A stretch of 64,000 nucleotides of DNA from Dictyobacter alpinus (GCF_003967575.1 NZ_BIFT01000001.1:1922001-1986000); one strand, 5' to 3'; counted from the stretch's first letter, positions 15,547-24,512 are shown. Numbers and translations are program-made. The notes: generated by a model from the letters alone, not told the origin.

Positions 15547-16287
15547 TCAGGCTTTAAAGCAGTAGCCTTCGCCACGGACCGTTTGGATGAGTTGGGGATG
15601 GGCGGGATCTTCTTCTAATTTTTGGCGTAGCCAGCGCATATGCACATCTACGGTTCGTGACCCTTCTACGTGCTCGTACCCCCATACCTGCTTCAAAAGT
15701 TGTTCTCGCGAAAGGACAACGCCTGGATTATGAACCAGATAGAGAAGGAGATCAAAGAGGATCGGCTGATGTAGCTCGATCAGACGATTGTTATAAGTAA
15801 CTGTATGGCGGTCTACATCAATACAGAGTCCATTGATCGTCAGCGTTTGACCCTCAGTGTAGATCATCTTCTTACGCGTTCCCTGGCGGGGTAAGGATTT
15901 TTGGTGACTTCTACGCTTACCACTGCGTACCAGGGTATGTACGCAGGCCAACAGTTCATCCCACCAGATTGGTTGGACGATATAATCATCAATATGTACC
16001 GAAGAATATTCAATGCGGGTGATTTCGATAGCGCTGTGCACCAATAGCAGTAAAGCCGTCTGGGCTAAACTGGTTTCGTTGCGCAATTGTTGACAGATAG
16101 CAAAGCCATCCGCATGGCACAATCCTGATTCAAAGATGATCAAGGATGGTTCGATCTGGCGCGCAAGCTCAACCACCATGTCAGGCTGCTCCATAGCGTG
16201 AACCACATACGTTTCAGCCTGTAATCTGCTAACAATCTCCAGGCGCACCTGTTCATTTTGCACTACAACAAAGATAGTTCGTGACAT
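15547..16287 (-). CDS. OmpR-type regulator with degenerate (pseudo) receiver domain
   Basis: A 246-residue protein. The C-terminal winged helix (about 145-244: LFDLLLYLVHNPGVVLSREQLLKQVWGY ... SRTVDVHMRWLRQKLEEDP ... IQTVRGEGY) is a canonical OmpR/PhoB output domain. The receiver has lost its chemistry: the acidic pocket is V9-Q10-N11, the phosphoacceptor position is E53 (LIIFESG), and the conserved lysine is Gln (YIVQPIWW). It therefore probably is not phosphorylated and may act constitutively, with E53 mimicking phospho-Asp. It closely resembles the neighbouring PhoB-like gene in its DNA-binding domain, suggesting duplication. It follows that gene by 56 bases. Confidence 0.88.
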   Translation of the reverse strand: MSRTIFVVVQNEQVRLEIVSRLQAETYVVHAMEQPDMVVELARQIEPSLIIFESGLCHADGFAICQQLRNETSLAQTALLLLVHSAIEITRIEYSSVHIDDYIVQPIWWDELLACVHTLVRSGKRRSHQKSLPRQGTRKKMIYTEGQTLTINGLCIDVDRHTVTYNNRLIELHQPILFDLLLYLVHNPGVVLSREQLLKQVWGYEHVEGSRTVDVHMRWLRQKLEEDPAHPQLIQTVRGEGYCFKA

Positions 16288-16343
16288 AGCTCAGTTCCTT
16301 GCGACAAAACGCTCAACGCAGGCAAACCGTAGCGATGAGGAAA

Positions 16344-17087
16344 TCAGGATCGGAATACATAACCTACACCGCGTACAGTTTGAATGAGCTTAGGATTAGC
16401 AGGATCTTCTTCGAGCTTTTCACGTAACCAGCGCACATGTACATCCACAGTACGTGTATCGCCCGCGTAATCATAGCCCCACACATTGTGTAGCAGCTGA
16501 TCACGCGTCAGAACAGTACCGCGATTACGCACCAGGTAGGTCAAGAGATCAAACTGTTTGGGCTGCAACTCTAAATCCTGCCCACGACAATTAACCCGCC
16601 GACCAGCTTGATCAATGGTCAAAGGTCCAGCCGTCAACATACTACGTGGGGGTACGATGCCTGCGTTATCAGCAGAGTCTTGTGCTGAAGTGGAAGCGCC
16701 ATGTGGAGCCGGATAGTCAACCCGTCGTAACAAAGCACGCACACGGGCTAATAATTCGCGACGTCCAAATGGTTTCGTCACATAATCATCTGCCCCAACC
16801 TCCAAACCCACCACTTTATCGATTTCCTCACCTTTAGCAGTCAACATAATGATAGGCACAGTTGCGGTACGATCATCGCGCCGCAACTGTCGACAGACTT
16901 CTAATCCATCCATACCCGGTAACATAATATCAAGAACAATCAGATCTGGACTCTCCTTGCGAGCGATATCCAGAGCACTCATCCCATCCATAGCCGTAAC
17001 TACCAGGTAGCCCGATTGTTCCAGATTATAGGCGATAGCTTCGATTAAGACCGCTTCATCATCCACAACAAGTATTTTACGCACCAC
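16344..17087 (-). CDS. PhoB/PhoP-like response regulator
   Basis: A 247-residue OmpR-family regulator with an intact receiver (D9-D10-E11, phosphoacceptor D53 in VLDIMLPGMDG, VTKPF lysine) and a winged helix (about 148-245). A 20-residue Ser/Ala-rich linker separates the domains. It is 23 bases downstream of pstB, so it is part of the phosphate operon and is the likely phosphate-response regulator. No phoR-type kinase or phoU is in the window, so its kinase lies elsewhere. Confidence 0.88.
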   Translation of the reverse strand: MVRKILVVDDEAVLIEAIAYNLEQSGYLVVTAMDGMSALDIARKESPDLIVLDIMLPGMDGLEVCRQLRRDDRTATVPIIMLTAKGEEIDKVVGLEVGADDYVTKPFGRRELLARVRALLRRVDYPAPHGASTSAQDSADNAGIVPPRSMLTAGPLTIDQAGRRVNCRGQDLELQPKQFDLLTYLVRNRGTVLTRDQLLHNVWGYDYAGDTRTVDVHVRWLREKLEEDPANPKLIQTVRGVGYVFRS

Positions 17088-17110
17088 AGCAGCCTCCTGG
17101 CCGGTTGATC

Positions 17111-18040
17111 TTATCCGAAGCGTCCACTGATATAATCTTCCGTTTCCTTCTGATGTGGGTGCGAGAACAGATCAACGGTTGGTGAGCTTTCAATCAACTT
17201 GCCACTAAGGAAAAAGCTTGTGAAGTGCGAGACACGTGATGCCTGCTGCATATTGTGCGTCACAATCACAATGGTATATTCCTTCACCAGGTCCGTAATC
17301 AATTCTTCAATCTTCAATGTTGCAATAGGATCCAGAGCAGAAGCGGGCTCATCCATCAGCAGAACCTCAGGCTGTACAGCCAGGGCGCGTGCGATACATA
17401 AGCGCTGCTGCTGACCACCTGAAAGACCCAATGCCGAACTATTTAAGCGATCCTTGACTTCATCCCAGAGGGCTGCCCCACGCAGGCTGGTCTCGACACG
17501 CTCGTGAATAAACTTCTGTGATTTTCCCTGGACCTTTAAACCGTAGGCGACATTTTCAAAAATGGACTTTGGAAAAGGATTTGGACGCTGGAAAACCATA
17601 CCAATGCGCTGGCGTAGCAATACAACATCTGTTTTTTTATCGTAGATATTGCTGCCATCAAAAAGTGCTTCACCTTCAATACGCGTGCCTGGAATCAGAT
17701 CATTCATGCGATTCAATGTGCGTAAGAAAGTCGATTTACCACACCCCGAAGGTCCAATTAAAGCGGTAACCTGCTTCTCGCGGATTGGCAGAGAGACATC
17801 ATATAATGCCTGCTTCGCACCATAAAAGAAATTTGTATTGCGCACATCAATCCTGAGGTTCGCATCGGTATTCAAAGTCTTTGTGGGATCAAAACTGCCC
17901 ATGTGTCGAGCGGCATCGGATACTTCTGGCGTTTGATCCGCCGGCAACTGATCCGCAGGCTGATCTGTCTCTTGCATAGGGCTAACCTTATAATTGCCTG
18001 GAGCTAAACGCGTTCCATCCTGGCGTTGATTCTCCATCAC
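17111..18040 (-). CDS. pstB: Phosphate ABC transporter ATP-binding protein PstB
   Basis: A 309-residue ATPase energising high-affinity phosphate import. It has Walker A GPSGCGKST, the Q-loop GMVFQRPNPFP, the signature LSGGQQQR, Walker B LLMDEPASALDP, and the C-terminal TEDYISGRFG typical of PstB. The first 60 residues (with repeated QPADQLPADQ) are a low-complexity extension absent from most PstB proteins, which are about 250-260 residues long. It sits between the 74-residue protein and the PhoB-like regulator. Confidence 0.95.
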   Translation of the reverse strand: MMENQRQDGTRLAPGNYKVSPMQETDQPADQLPADQTPEVSDAARHMGSFDPTKTLNTDANLRIDVRNTNFFYGAKQALYDVSLPIREKQVTALIGPSGCGKSTFLRTLNRMNDLIPGTRIEGEALFDGSNIYDKKTDVVLLRQRIGMVFQRPNPFPKSIFENVAYGLKVQGKSQKFIHERVETSLRGAALWDEVKDRLNSSALGLSGGQQQRLCIARALAVQPEVLLMDEPASALDPIATLKIEELITDLVKEYTIVIVTHNMQQASRVSHFTSFFLSGKLIESSPTVDLFSHPHQKETEDYISGRFG

Positions 18041-18080
18041 TACTCCTTATAATTCACTGAATATATTTTGTCTAATGCTG

Positions 18081-18305
18081 CTAGACCAGTGGATATTCTT
18101 TATGCAATGGGATCGCGGCATCTACGATCAAACGATCATCGACAACAATCAGTCGAATATAGCGTCCTGCCAGAGCTTTGCTGATAAAATAGGGGCGTCC
18201 CTCATAAGAGATATGGCCACTACGAGCAACTTTGCGCGAATAGATATTCGCACCTTCAGGCAGAGCCATGGTTTCAGCCGGGCTACTCACTGAAAGATTT
18301 ATCAT
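18081..18305 (-). CDS. 74-residue protein inside the pst operon, resembling a transposase C-terminal barrel
   Basis: A small protein read in the same direction as pst genes, between pstA and pstB. The ATG at 18305 is preferred because GAGG lies eight bases upstream; the frame can be extended to 18371 (96 residues). The core (SGHISYEGRPYFISKALAGRYIRLIVVDDRLIVDA) resembles the small beta-barrel at the C-terminus of Mu/IS-type integrase-core transposases, without any catalytic domain. It may be a domesticated fragment or simply a look-alike fold. Function is unknown. Confidence 0.6.
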   Translation of the reverse strand: MINLSVSSPAETMALPEGANIYSRKVARSGHISYEGRPYFISKALAGRYIRLIVVDDRLIVDAAIPLHKEYPLV

Positions 18306-18384
18306 TTTCTGATCCTCACTCTTCGTGTGTTTTTCGACATACTTTGCATAAATGCTTCTTACGGCCATCACACATCACTAAGCG

Positions 18385-19320
18385 TTAAGCACCCATGACT
18401 CGGCGCTGGATCAAACGTCCAAGCCCACGTGAGCCAAGGTTGATCACCAGTAGAATGATAATAAGCAGTGCCGCAGATCCAGCCGAAACAGCATCAGCGA
18501 CAGGTTCTGGCACGGTTCCCGCACCGACCGTTTTTAAGAACCAGATATGGATAGTCAGATTATCGGTACTAACAAAAGGACTAAGGGTGTAAACATTCGA
18601 GGGATTTGAAGATCCCATGGTAAAGATCAGGGCAGCCGCCTCGGCGATCACTTTACCGGCTGATAAAATCACACCTGTAATGATACCTGGTAGGGCGGAA
18701 GGTAACACCACGGTGCGGATCATATGCCACCTACTAGAGCCCAGGGCCAGGCCACCCTCGCGTTGCTCACGAGCGACAGAAACCAGGGCATCCTCAAAAA
18801 GTCGCAGGGCAACGGGAAAGTTCAGACAGAGCAAGGTCAGAATACCCGAGAGACGACTGAGACCAAAGCCAAGGACACTGGCAAAGACCAGGTAACCAAA
18901 CAGACCTAAAACCAGCGAAGGCACACCAGCCAGCGTCTCAGCCGCAAAATGGATCGTCGTCACTAGCGGTCCCTGACGTGCATACTCCACCAGATAGATA
19001 GCAGCCGCCAGGGCCATCGGCACCAGGATGATCTCAGAGAAAACCAGGAGATAGATTGTATTGAAAATCTGCGGACCAACAACACCGATACCATCGCTAC
19101 CATAAAAGTTAGGATTGATCATATAGGGAACACCATCAATTAACAACTTGACGATGATCGCCACGAACAACAATGCACCTAATCCAGTAGCAATGGCGAG
19201 AATAGCACTTGCAATACCATTTTTTGTATGGAGCTGGCGTGCCAGTTTTTGCAGCGACTCGACACGCTGTCGCTCCTCAACCGAAGAGGTAGCCGCCGAA
19301 ACCTGTTGCTGAGTACTCAT
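18385..19320 (-). CDS. pstA: Phosphate ABC transporter permease PstA
   Basis: A 311-residue inner-membrane permease with six predicted spans. The binding-protein-dependent transport signature is in REGGLALGSSRWHMIRTVVLPSALPGIITGVILSAGKVIAEAAAL (about 185-230), the EAA loop contacting PstB. Its ATG overlaps the pstC stop by four bases (TCATTTGA region at 19317-19320), indicating translational coupling. Confidence 0.95.
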   Translation of the reverse strand: MSTQQQVSAATSSVEERQRVESLQKLARQLHTKNGIASAILAIATGLGALLFVAIIVKLLIDGVPYMINPNFYGSDGIGVVGPQIFNTIYLLVFSEIILVPMALAAAIYLVEYARQGPLVTTIHFAAETLAGVPSLVLGLFGYLVFASVLGFGLSRLSGILTLLCLNFPVALRLFEDALVSVAREQREGGLALGSSRWHMIRTVVLPSALPGIITGVILSAGKVIAEAAALIFTMGSSNPSNVYTLSPFVSTDNLTIHIWFLKTVGAGTVPEPVADAVSAGSAALLIIILLVINLGSRGLGRLIQRRVMGA

Positions 19321-20276
19321 TTGAACACACTCCTACTGGCAATATAGCGGCTCAAGCAGATAAACAAGAACGAAATGATCAGCAGGACAAAGCCTAGCAT
19401 AAAGTAGCCATTGCGTTCAGTTCCGGAGGCTTCGCTAAAGTAGTTCAAAATAGCATTGGTGATATTAATATTTGGTTGAAAGAACCAGCCAAGCGAAAAT
19501 GAGCCTTCAGGCAAATGTGTATCACCTTGTAGCACCATACCCACCGCCAACGCCTCACCGATAGCACGCGCCATACCCAGTACTACGGCCGTTGCCAGAC
19601 CAGCCGAGGCCGCAGGCAAGACAGCATCTTTCATCATCTGCCAGCGTGTGGAACCAAGAGCCAGGCTCGCTTCACGCACACTCTCAGGCACGGCGTCCAG
19701 AGCATCGATCGAAACACTCACCACAGTCGGTAAAATCATCACAACCAGGATTAATGTGGCTGCACCCCAACCTACACCAGCATTAGCCGCACTCGGCGCG
19801 ATCGGAGCCGCCAGCTTTGTTAACCAGGGCACCAGCACAATCAAACCAAGGAAACCAATCACCACCGAAGGCATACCAGTAAAAACTTCTAATATTGGTC
19901 GCAGCAAGGCATTCACCCATTTGGGAGCCATCTCAGTCATATAGAGGGCCATGCCAAACGCCAGCGGAGTGACGATAATAGTTGAGAGAAGGGTAGTTAC
20001 TACCGAACCTAAAATGAAGCCGAGCGCTCCATAACTAGGAACATCATCCGTAGGGGCCCAGTTGGTACTGGTAAAAAAGTTTTTAGCTGCTGGATCCTGG
20101 AACATACGTAAACCGTTGAAACCCAGGAAGATAAAAATACCAAAGATGATGGCGACAATTAAGATCGCACAGACTAAGAAGACGCCATGTGCAATCTGAT
20201 CGCTTAAACGACTGCGCCGGGTTTGTATGCTGCGAGTATCTTTCACAGCCTCGGCCTTCACACTGTTTGCTGCCAC
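19317..20276 (-). CDS. pstC: Phosphate ABC transporter permease PstC
   Basis: A 319-residue permease with six predicted spans beginning around residue 32. The EAA loop is VREASLALGSTRWQMMKDAVLPAASAGLATAVVLGMARAIGEALAV. It pairs with PstA to form the membrane channel. The pstS-pstC gap is 132 bases, and the overlap with pstA is four bases. Confidence 0.95.
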   Translation of the reverse strand: MAANSVKAEAVKDTRSIQTRRSRLSDQIAHGVFLVCAILIVAIIFGIFIFLGFNGLRMFQDPAAKNFFTSTNWAPTDDVPSYGALGFILGSVVTTLLSTIIVTPLAFGMALYMTEMAPKWVNALLRPILEVFTGMPSVVIGFLGLIVLVPWLTKLAAPIAPSAANAGVGWGAATLILVVMILPTVVSVSIDALDAVPESVREASLALGSTRWQMMKDAVLPAASAGLATAVVLGMARAIGEALAVGMVLQGDTHLPEGSFSLGWFFQPNINITNAILNYFSEASGTERNGYFMLGFVLLIISFLFICLSRYIASRSVFK

Positions 20277-20408
20277 AATGCACTACTCCTTACCTGAAAA
20301 ACACTCTTAAGACATTCTGTTATCACATATGTTCCCCGGAACAGTCTATGAAGACCATTCCAGGGACCAGAAGGTTTGCGATAACTAACTTTAGCTATCT
20401 GTCTGTGC

Positions 20409-21362
20409 TTAGGCTTTAGGGGTCTTAGCAGTAATGGCATCTGATGAGATCGAGCTAAGATCCAGGAAACCGTATTGCTGGCGCAGGGAAGCAGCATCAG
20501 CGCCCTTTACAAAATCGATGAAGGATTTTGCCAGGCCGGTTGCAGCACCTTTGGTGTACATGTGCTCGATATTCCAGAACTTGTAGGCATTGCTCTTCAC
20601 GTTGTCTGCGGTAGCTTCCTGGCCATCGATTTTAACAACGGTCAGGCTGTTCTTCTTAGCGAAGTCAACGGTGTCATAAGAGATCGAACCAGTTTTCTTC
20701 GAAACGTTGGAAGCAACGTCGCCGGAGGTCTTGGCTGTGCTATGGCTTGCACCGCTCACGCTCTCTTTGGTACCACCCAGAACATATTTTTCGAAGGTGT
20801 TGCGAGTACCGGAACCGTCAGGGCGGCTGATCACAGAGATCTGCAGGTCAGGACCTTTGACTTCTTTCCAGTTGGTGATTTTACCAGTGAAGATGCCTTT
20901 GATCTGGTCGGATGTCAGATCGGTTACACCAGTGACGTCTTTGTTGACGATAACTGCAAAGACAACAACAGCAACCTGATTATCGGTCAGATCTTTGTAC
21001 TCTGGATTTTTGGTCAGGCTCACAAAGCTATCGGAGTTACCAACCTGCAGGCTACCTTCGTGAACGCCTTTCAGACCAGCGCCACTACCAGTTAACTGGG
21101 TTGTGATACTAGAACCGGAACATTTATCCTGATAGGTTTTCGCTGCAGCCTGAACCAGGGGTCCCAGAGCTGTCGAACCACCGGTACCGAGATTGCCTTT
21201 TTCACAAGCGATGTTGCTTGCGGTTGTTGTAGCAGCGGTTGTAGCAGCTGCTGTAGGTGTGCCACCAGCACCAGCAGTAGTATCAGAACCACATGCAGTC
21301 ATCAAAACACTCAGCATTGCCAAAGCAGTCAGTATAATTGCAATGCGCCACTTAGTTAACAT
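20409..21362 (-). CDS. pstS: Phosphate-binding lipoprotein PstS
   Basis: A 317-residue extracellular phosphate receptor. The signal peptide ends in a lipobox with C24 (LMTAC), so it is anchored to the membrane by lipid. A low-complexity Ala/Thr linker (residues 28-50) follows. The mature part has the PstS features GSTALGPLVQAAAKTYQ, TGSGAGLKGVHEG, VVFAVIVNKDVTGVTDLTSDQIKGIFTGKITNW, and SRPDGSGTRNTFEKYVL. It is the first gene of the pst operon, 122 bases downstream of the nearest PhoP-box-like repeat. Confidence 0.95.
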   Translation of the reverse strand: MLTKWRIAIILTALAMLSVLMTACGSDTTAGAGGTPTAAATTAATTTASNIACEKGNLGTGGSTALGPLVQAAAKTYQDKCSGSSITTQLTGSGAGLKGVHEGSLQVGNSDSFVSLTKNPEYKDLTDNQVAVVVFAVIVNKDVTGVTDLTSDQIKGIFTGKITNWKEVKGPDLQISVISRPDGSGTRNTFEKYVLGGTKESVSGASHSTAKTSGDVASNVSKKTGSISYDTVDFAKKNSLTVVKIDGQEATADNVKSNAYKFWNIEHMYTKGAATGLAKSFIDFVKGADAASLRQQYGFLDLSSISSDAITAKTPKA

Positions 21363-21470
21363 AGATACTCCTAACTCTCCTAATACGAGTCATGATATTA
21401 ATTTGCGCAGGAAATAAAGTGAAGGATTCTATAATTAGAATTTCTTCATCGGTAGTCGTCGCATTCATAA

Positions 21471-21522
21471 ATTATCATTGTTGAATTAACCATGCTTTAT
21501 GGATATGTTAATTTAGTGTTAA
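21471..21522 (-). promoter_or_regulatory. Phosphate-response box array and -10 upstream of pstS
   Basis: On the minus strand TTAACA-N5-TTAACA-N5-ATAAAG-N5-TTAATT occurs at 21522-21484, an exact 11-base period (starts at plus positions 21517, 21506, 21495, 21484). This is the arrangement of PhoP boxes in Bacillus, where TTAACA-like hexamers repeat every 11 bases. A possible -10, GATAAT, is at 21476-21471, seven bases after the last box. The regulator encoded at 16344-17087 is the likely ligand; that link is inference. Confidence 0.6.
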
Positions 21523-21621
21523 AATTCATCCATCCATAAAAATGAATCCTTTTTCCTTGCGAGAGAACAGGCTCTGGCAAGGAAAAAGGATTTATTTGAC
21601 ACGCTGAGGGTATGCTAGCGT

Positions 21622-21975
21622 TTATTGAGGGGATTGATCATGCTGGAGTTTTTTCTGGCGTTTGGCGGCTCCGCCTAACTTACCAATGCGGCTATAAAAA
21701 TCAGGATCCTGGCGCGACTTGGTGGTATTTCCACCCTTCTTCCCCATCATCGAAAAGTGTTGAATACCATATTTGTTAACATTGGCTTGCCCACCCTTCT
21801 GGGCAATTTCGCGGTAGTAATCACTGCCACGTTTCTCTTTAAGAGAAATTCCTCCTTTTTTTCCGATACGGCGATAATAGTCTTCTCCATAGAGATCGCG
21901 TACCGTACTTCCTCCCTTTCGACCAGCTTCAGACGTTGACATAGGTACGGGTTTCACATCATCTTCAGGCAACAT
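21622..21975 (-). CDS. KGG-repeat (stress-induced, low-complexity) protein
   Basis: A 117-residue hydrophilic protein. Four GxxGG-type repeats (AGRKGGSTVRDLYGEDYYRR, GKKGGISLKEKRG, AQKGGQANVNKYG, GKKGGNTTKSRQDPDFYSR) match the KGG / stress-induced acidophilic repeat motif seen in bacterial general stress and spore-associated proteins. The ATG at 21975 follows a purine-rich GGAAAGGGG; TTG (22011) and GTG (21978) starts upstream in frame are alternatives. No enzymatic residues are present. Confidence 0.75.
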   Translation of the reverse strand: MLPEDDVKPVPMSTSEAGRKGGSTVRDLYGEDYYRRIGKKGGISLKEKRGSDYYREIAQKGGQANVNKYGIQHFSMMGKKGGNTTKSRQDPDFYSRIGKLGGAAKRQKKLQHDQSPQ

Positions 21976-22227
21976 CACACTAACCCCTTTCCCCGGATCG
22001 CTACCAGGCAATATGTAGGCGCTTGCACCATTTACACGACACAGCTTTCACCACACTCAATACATCTACATATGTTAAAGCTAAACACCTAAAAAAGTGC
22101 TTCTCAGGTAAACATGAATCCGCCTTTAAAGTATAATGCATGTTTTATTATTCTGTCAACGGAAGAATGAATCACTGTTCCTGTTGTACTACTATACCCA
22201 TCAGAAACTATTCCATTATCTCTTTTA

Positions 22228-22305
22228 GCGCCTGCGGCGCCAAATTTGAATGTGTGGAGTGTGCTGGTGGTGCGGCTGCGGCCGCACCCCAGCACACTCC
22301 ACACA
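22228..22305. repeat. Family-A palindromic element, imperfect copy
   Basis: A GCGCCTGCGGCGC marker (22228-22240) precedes a near-perfect inverted repeat (22251-22305) whose arms begin TGTGTGGAGTGTGCTGG and end in its complement; one extra base in the left arm breaks symmetry. The sequence TGTGGAGTGTG is shared with the element at 13506. Confidence 0.75.
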
Positions 22306-22358
22306 TAAATACTGTGATTTTGATTACTTGATTAGGGTTTTCCAATAGATGCGCACAA

Positions 22359-22506
22359 GTACACCAGATTGACCAGTCTCCACCTGTTTGTGATGGTACA
22401 TCAGATTGACCAGTCTCCACCTGTTTGTGATGGTACATCAGATTGACCAGTCTCCACCTGTTTGTGATGGTACATCAGATTGACCAGTCTCCACCTGTTT
22501 GTGATG
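22359..22506. repeat. 37-bp tandem repeat array, four copies
   Basis: Units start at 22359, 22396, 22433 and 22470, directly abutting, with GTACATCAGATTGACCAGTC as the first 20 bases. The first unit differs by one base (ACACCAG). The end of the last unit is also the start of the left arm of the following hairpin. No spacers exist, so it is not a CRISPR array. Confidence 0.9.
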
Positions 22507-22572
22507 GAGGGAAGGGCGGCCGCAGCCGCCCTTCCCTCCATCACAAACCTCCAACCTGGCGCCGCAGGCGCC
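22497..22572. repeat. 24-bp-arm hairpin with GGCGCC marker
   Basis: The arm 22497-22520 pairs perfectly with 22525-22548 around CGCA. GGCGCC-GCA-GGCGCC follows at 22558-22572. It is a family-A element oriented like the copy at 8814-8895. Confidence 0.8.
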
Positions 22573-22743
22573 AAAGAGATATTTAAAATAACCCTGTATA
22601 CCTATCTATAGTGCCATTGGACACAGGAGAGGAAAAACGGTATACTAAAAAAACACATATACATAGCACTTCTCAATTGAGAGGAAGCTCAGGCTCAATT
22701 AGCCTGACAGCATGTTTCTGCATAGGGGAGTCAAAAAAGCGGC

Positions 22744-23037
22744 ATGCACGAATCATCTGATCAAGATACCTTCACCACAAATTCATCGTTCCTGACACGG
22801 CTTAGAGAGTCATCTGTAGCCTTCCCTTTCAAGGGCTTATTTCATAGCGGACCAGGATTGGTGCCAGTGCCAGTACGCCTACACGGACATGGCCGCGATC
22901 CAGAACCTGCACGTTTCCAGATGCAACCCTCGTTGCTATCTCTTGCGCAAGCCTGGCTACGCTATCAACGTATTCAACTACAATGGGATATTGAGCGACG
23001 CATTGCCAGGTGGCTACACCGCCGCTGGGGAAATTAA
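22744..23037 (+). CDS. Small arginine-rich hypothetical protein
   Basis: A 97-residue open frame with codon use like its neighbours and GGGAG about 13 bases before the ATG. The C-terminal half is helical and Arg/Trp-rich (LAQAWLRYQRIQLQWDIERRIARWLHRRWGN), which could bind nucleic acid or membranes. The N-terminus is polar, with a VPVPVR stretch at about 41-46. It converges on the GT4 gene. I recognise no family; it could be spurious. Confidence 0.5.
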   Translation: MHESSDQDTFTTNSSFLTRLRESSVAFPFKGLFHSGPGLVPVPVRLHGHGRDPEPARFQMQPSLLSLAQAWLRYQRIQLQWDIERRIARWLHRRWGN

Positions 23038-23077
23038 GCACTACAAGTAACACCATCACCCATAGCGATGACGCTGA

Positions 23078-24397
23078 TTATTTCTGCTTACGCGGACGGC
23101 GCGAAGAAGCTGGAAGATCCAATCCAAGATCTCCGGTACGACGAATACGCGGGCGCTTGACGTTTTTCACTTCTTCAGCCATATAACCAGGATATTTCTG
23201 GGCCGTACGCATATGCTGACGCAAGACCTTCAGCTCTTTAAATTCGATAGAGAGCCGTCGGTACAGATCTTCCCAGATATCCAGAACCTTGACGCGATCA
23301 TGATTTGAGATGATCTGCAGGCTCTGCTCCCCCATCTTTGCGCGTCGTTCGGCATCCCCCAACAATGTATCAATCTGAACTGCCAGCTCATCACTATCGC
23401 CGGGTGTAAATAAGAAACCATTCACATCATGGTGGACCAGTTCGGGCAACGCATAAGAGTTAGCCGCAATCACTGGCAAGCCACAGGCCATGGCCTCCAT
23501 GGTCGCCAGACTTTGCAGATCAGCCTCAGAAGGAATGACAAACAACTGGGAGCTACGACGCAGTTCTAGCAGATCTTCATCACGCACAAATCCCAGGAAA
23601 CTTACCCTATCCCCAATACGCAAGGTTTCCACCTGGGCCCGTAGTTCTGCCTCAGCAGGACCAGAACTGACCAGGGCTACATGGGCCTCCGTTTTCATCT
23701 TAGCCACTGCATCCAATAAAACGTTTACACGTTTCTCTTCACTCAGACGATTGACATGCAGAATCAATGGACGATCTTCAGGCAGACCAAAACGCTGTAA
23801 AACCTGAGGATTGAGCTCGCCAGGCGTGTATTTTTTCAGATCAATGCCATTAGAAATAGCCGCCGCCGGCGCATGGAGTCCATGATCATAGAGCAGATTG
23901 AGGGCCGTCGCCGTTGGAGCGGTTACATACTCGCAGCGATTACAAAAGTTGATCAAATAAGAGTACGTTATATTGCTGATATGCTTCCCAATAAAAGGAT
24001 CTGAGATCAGTGAGCGACTCATGTTAATGGGTAGATAATGATTGGTTGCCACCACAGGTTTACGCAAACCACCGGCCAGGATCTGAGCAATATTTCCCAG
24101 CACAATCGGAGAATGAATATGGATAATATCAGGATCGGTGCGCTTGATCAGATTCCTCACCGGCATAAAAGGCAGGAAAGGGATGCGCAATTCTTTATAT
24201 GTTGGCCACTCAAACGAAGAGAAACGATAGACACGTACCTGCTCTTCCAGCCGGCGTACGTCACGCGCACCATAACTTGGGGCCACCACCCATACCTGAT
24301 GTCCCCGATTAGCAAAATCTGTTGCCAGGCCATGGGTCACAGCTGGTACCCCCCCCACCATAGGAGGATATTGATCAGTTACAATCATTATACGCAT
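23078..24397 (-). CDS. Glycosyltransferase family 4 protein
   Basis: A 439-residue GT-B glycosyltransferase. The N-terminal domain starts MRIMIVTDQYPPMVGGVPAVTHGLATDFANRGHQV; DIIHIHSPIVLG is the donor-side loop. The C-terminal GT4 domain (about 205-370) has LILHVNRLSEEKRVNVLLDAVAKM, SFLGFVRDEDLLELRRSSQLFVIPSEADLQSLATMEAMACGLPVIAAN with the EX7E motif. Similar proteins make phosphatidylinositol mannosides, glycolipids or exopolysaccharides. The acceptor is unknown. The 60-residue C-terminal tail is basic. Confidence 0.85.
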   Translation of the reverse strand: MRIMIVTDQYPPMVGGVPAVTHGLATDFANRGHQVWVVAPSYGARDVRRLEEQVRVYRFSSFEWPTYKELRIPFLPFMPVRNLIKRTDPDIIHIHSPIVLGNIAQILAGGLRKPVVATNHYLPINMSRSLISDPFIGKHISNITYSYLINFCNRCEYVTAPTATALNLLYDHGLHAPAAAISNGIDLKKYTPGELNPQVLQRFGLPEDRPLILHVNRLSEEKRVNVLLDAVAKMKTEAHVALVSSGPAEAELRAQVETLRIGDRVSFLGFVRDEDLLELRRSSQLFVIPSEADLQSLATMEAMACGLPVIAANSYALPELVHHDVNGFLFTPGDSDELAVQIDTLLGDAERRAKMGEQSLQIISNHDRVKVLDIWEDLYRRLSIEFKELKVLRQHMRTAQKYPGYMAEEVKNVKRPRIRRTGDLGLDLPASSRRPRKQK

Positions 24398-24482
24398 AAC
24401 TATCGCTCACTTCCCATCATATATAAGCATGTACACTCTAGGATATCACAAACAAGCCTGAGATTGGAGACGATGAACGCAA

Positions 24483-24512
24483 AAGACAGGCGACCAACTG
24501 GTTGCCTGTCTT
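24483..24512 (-). terminator. Terminator downstream of rplY
   Basis: AAGACAGGC (24483-24491) pairs with GCCTGTCTT (24504-24512), extended inward by GACC/GGTT. On the minus strand a short T-tract follows the stem. It lies 29 bases after the rplY stop. Confidence 0.6.

Larger units (their letters stand above)
21976..22743. other. Non-coding region with palindromes and a tandem array
   Basis: No gene up to the small open frame at 22744. It has a family-A element (22228-22305), a 37-bp tandem array (22359-22506), and a 24-bp-arm hairpin with the GGCGCC marker (22497-22572). A TATACT hexamer at about 22639 may be the -10 for the small downstream gene. Confidence 0.7.

Noticed and set aside
22359..22506. 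CRISPR array of 37-bp repeats
   Set aside because: The repeats abut without any spacers and no cas genes are near; it is a tandem array.
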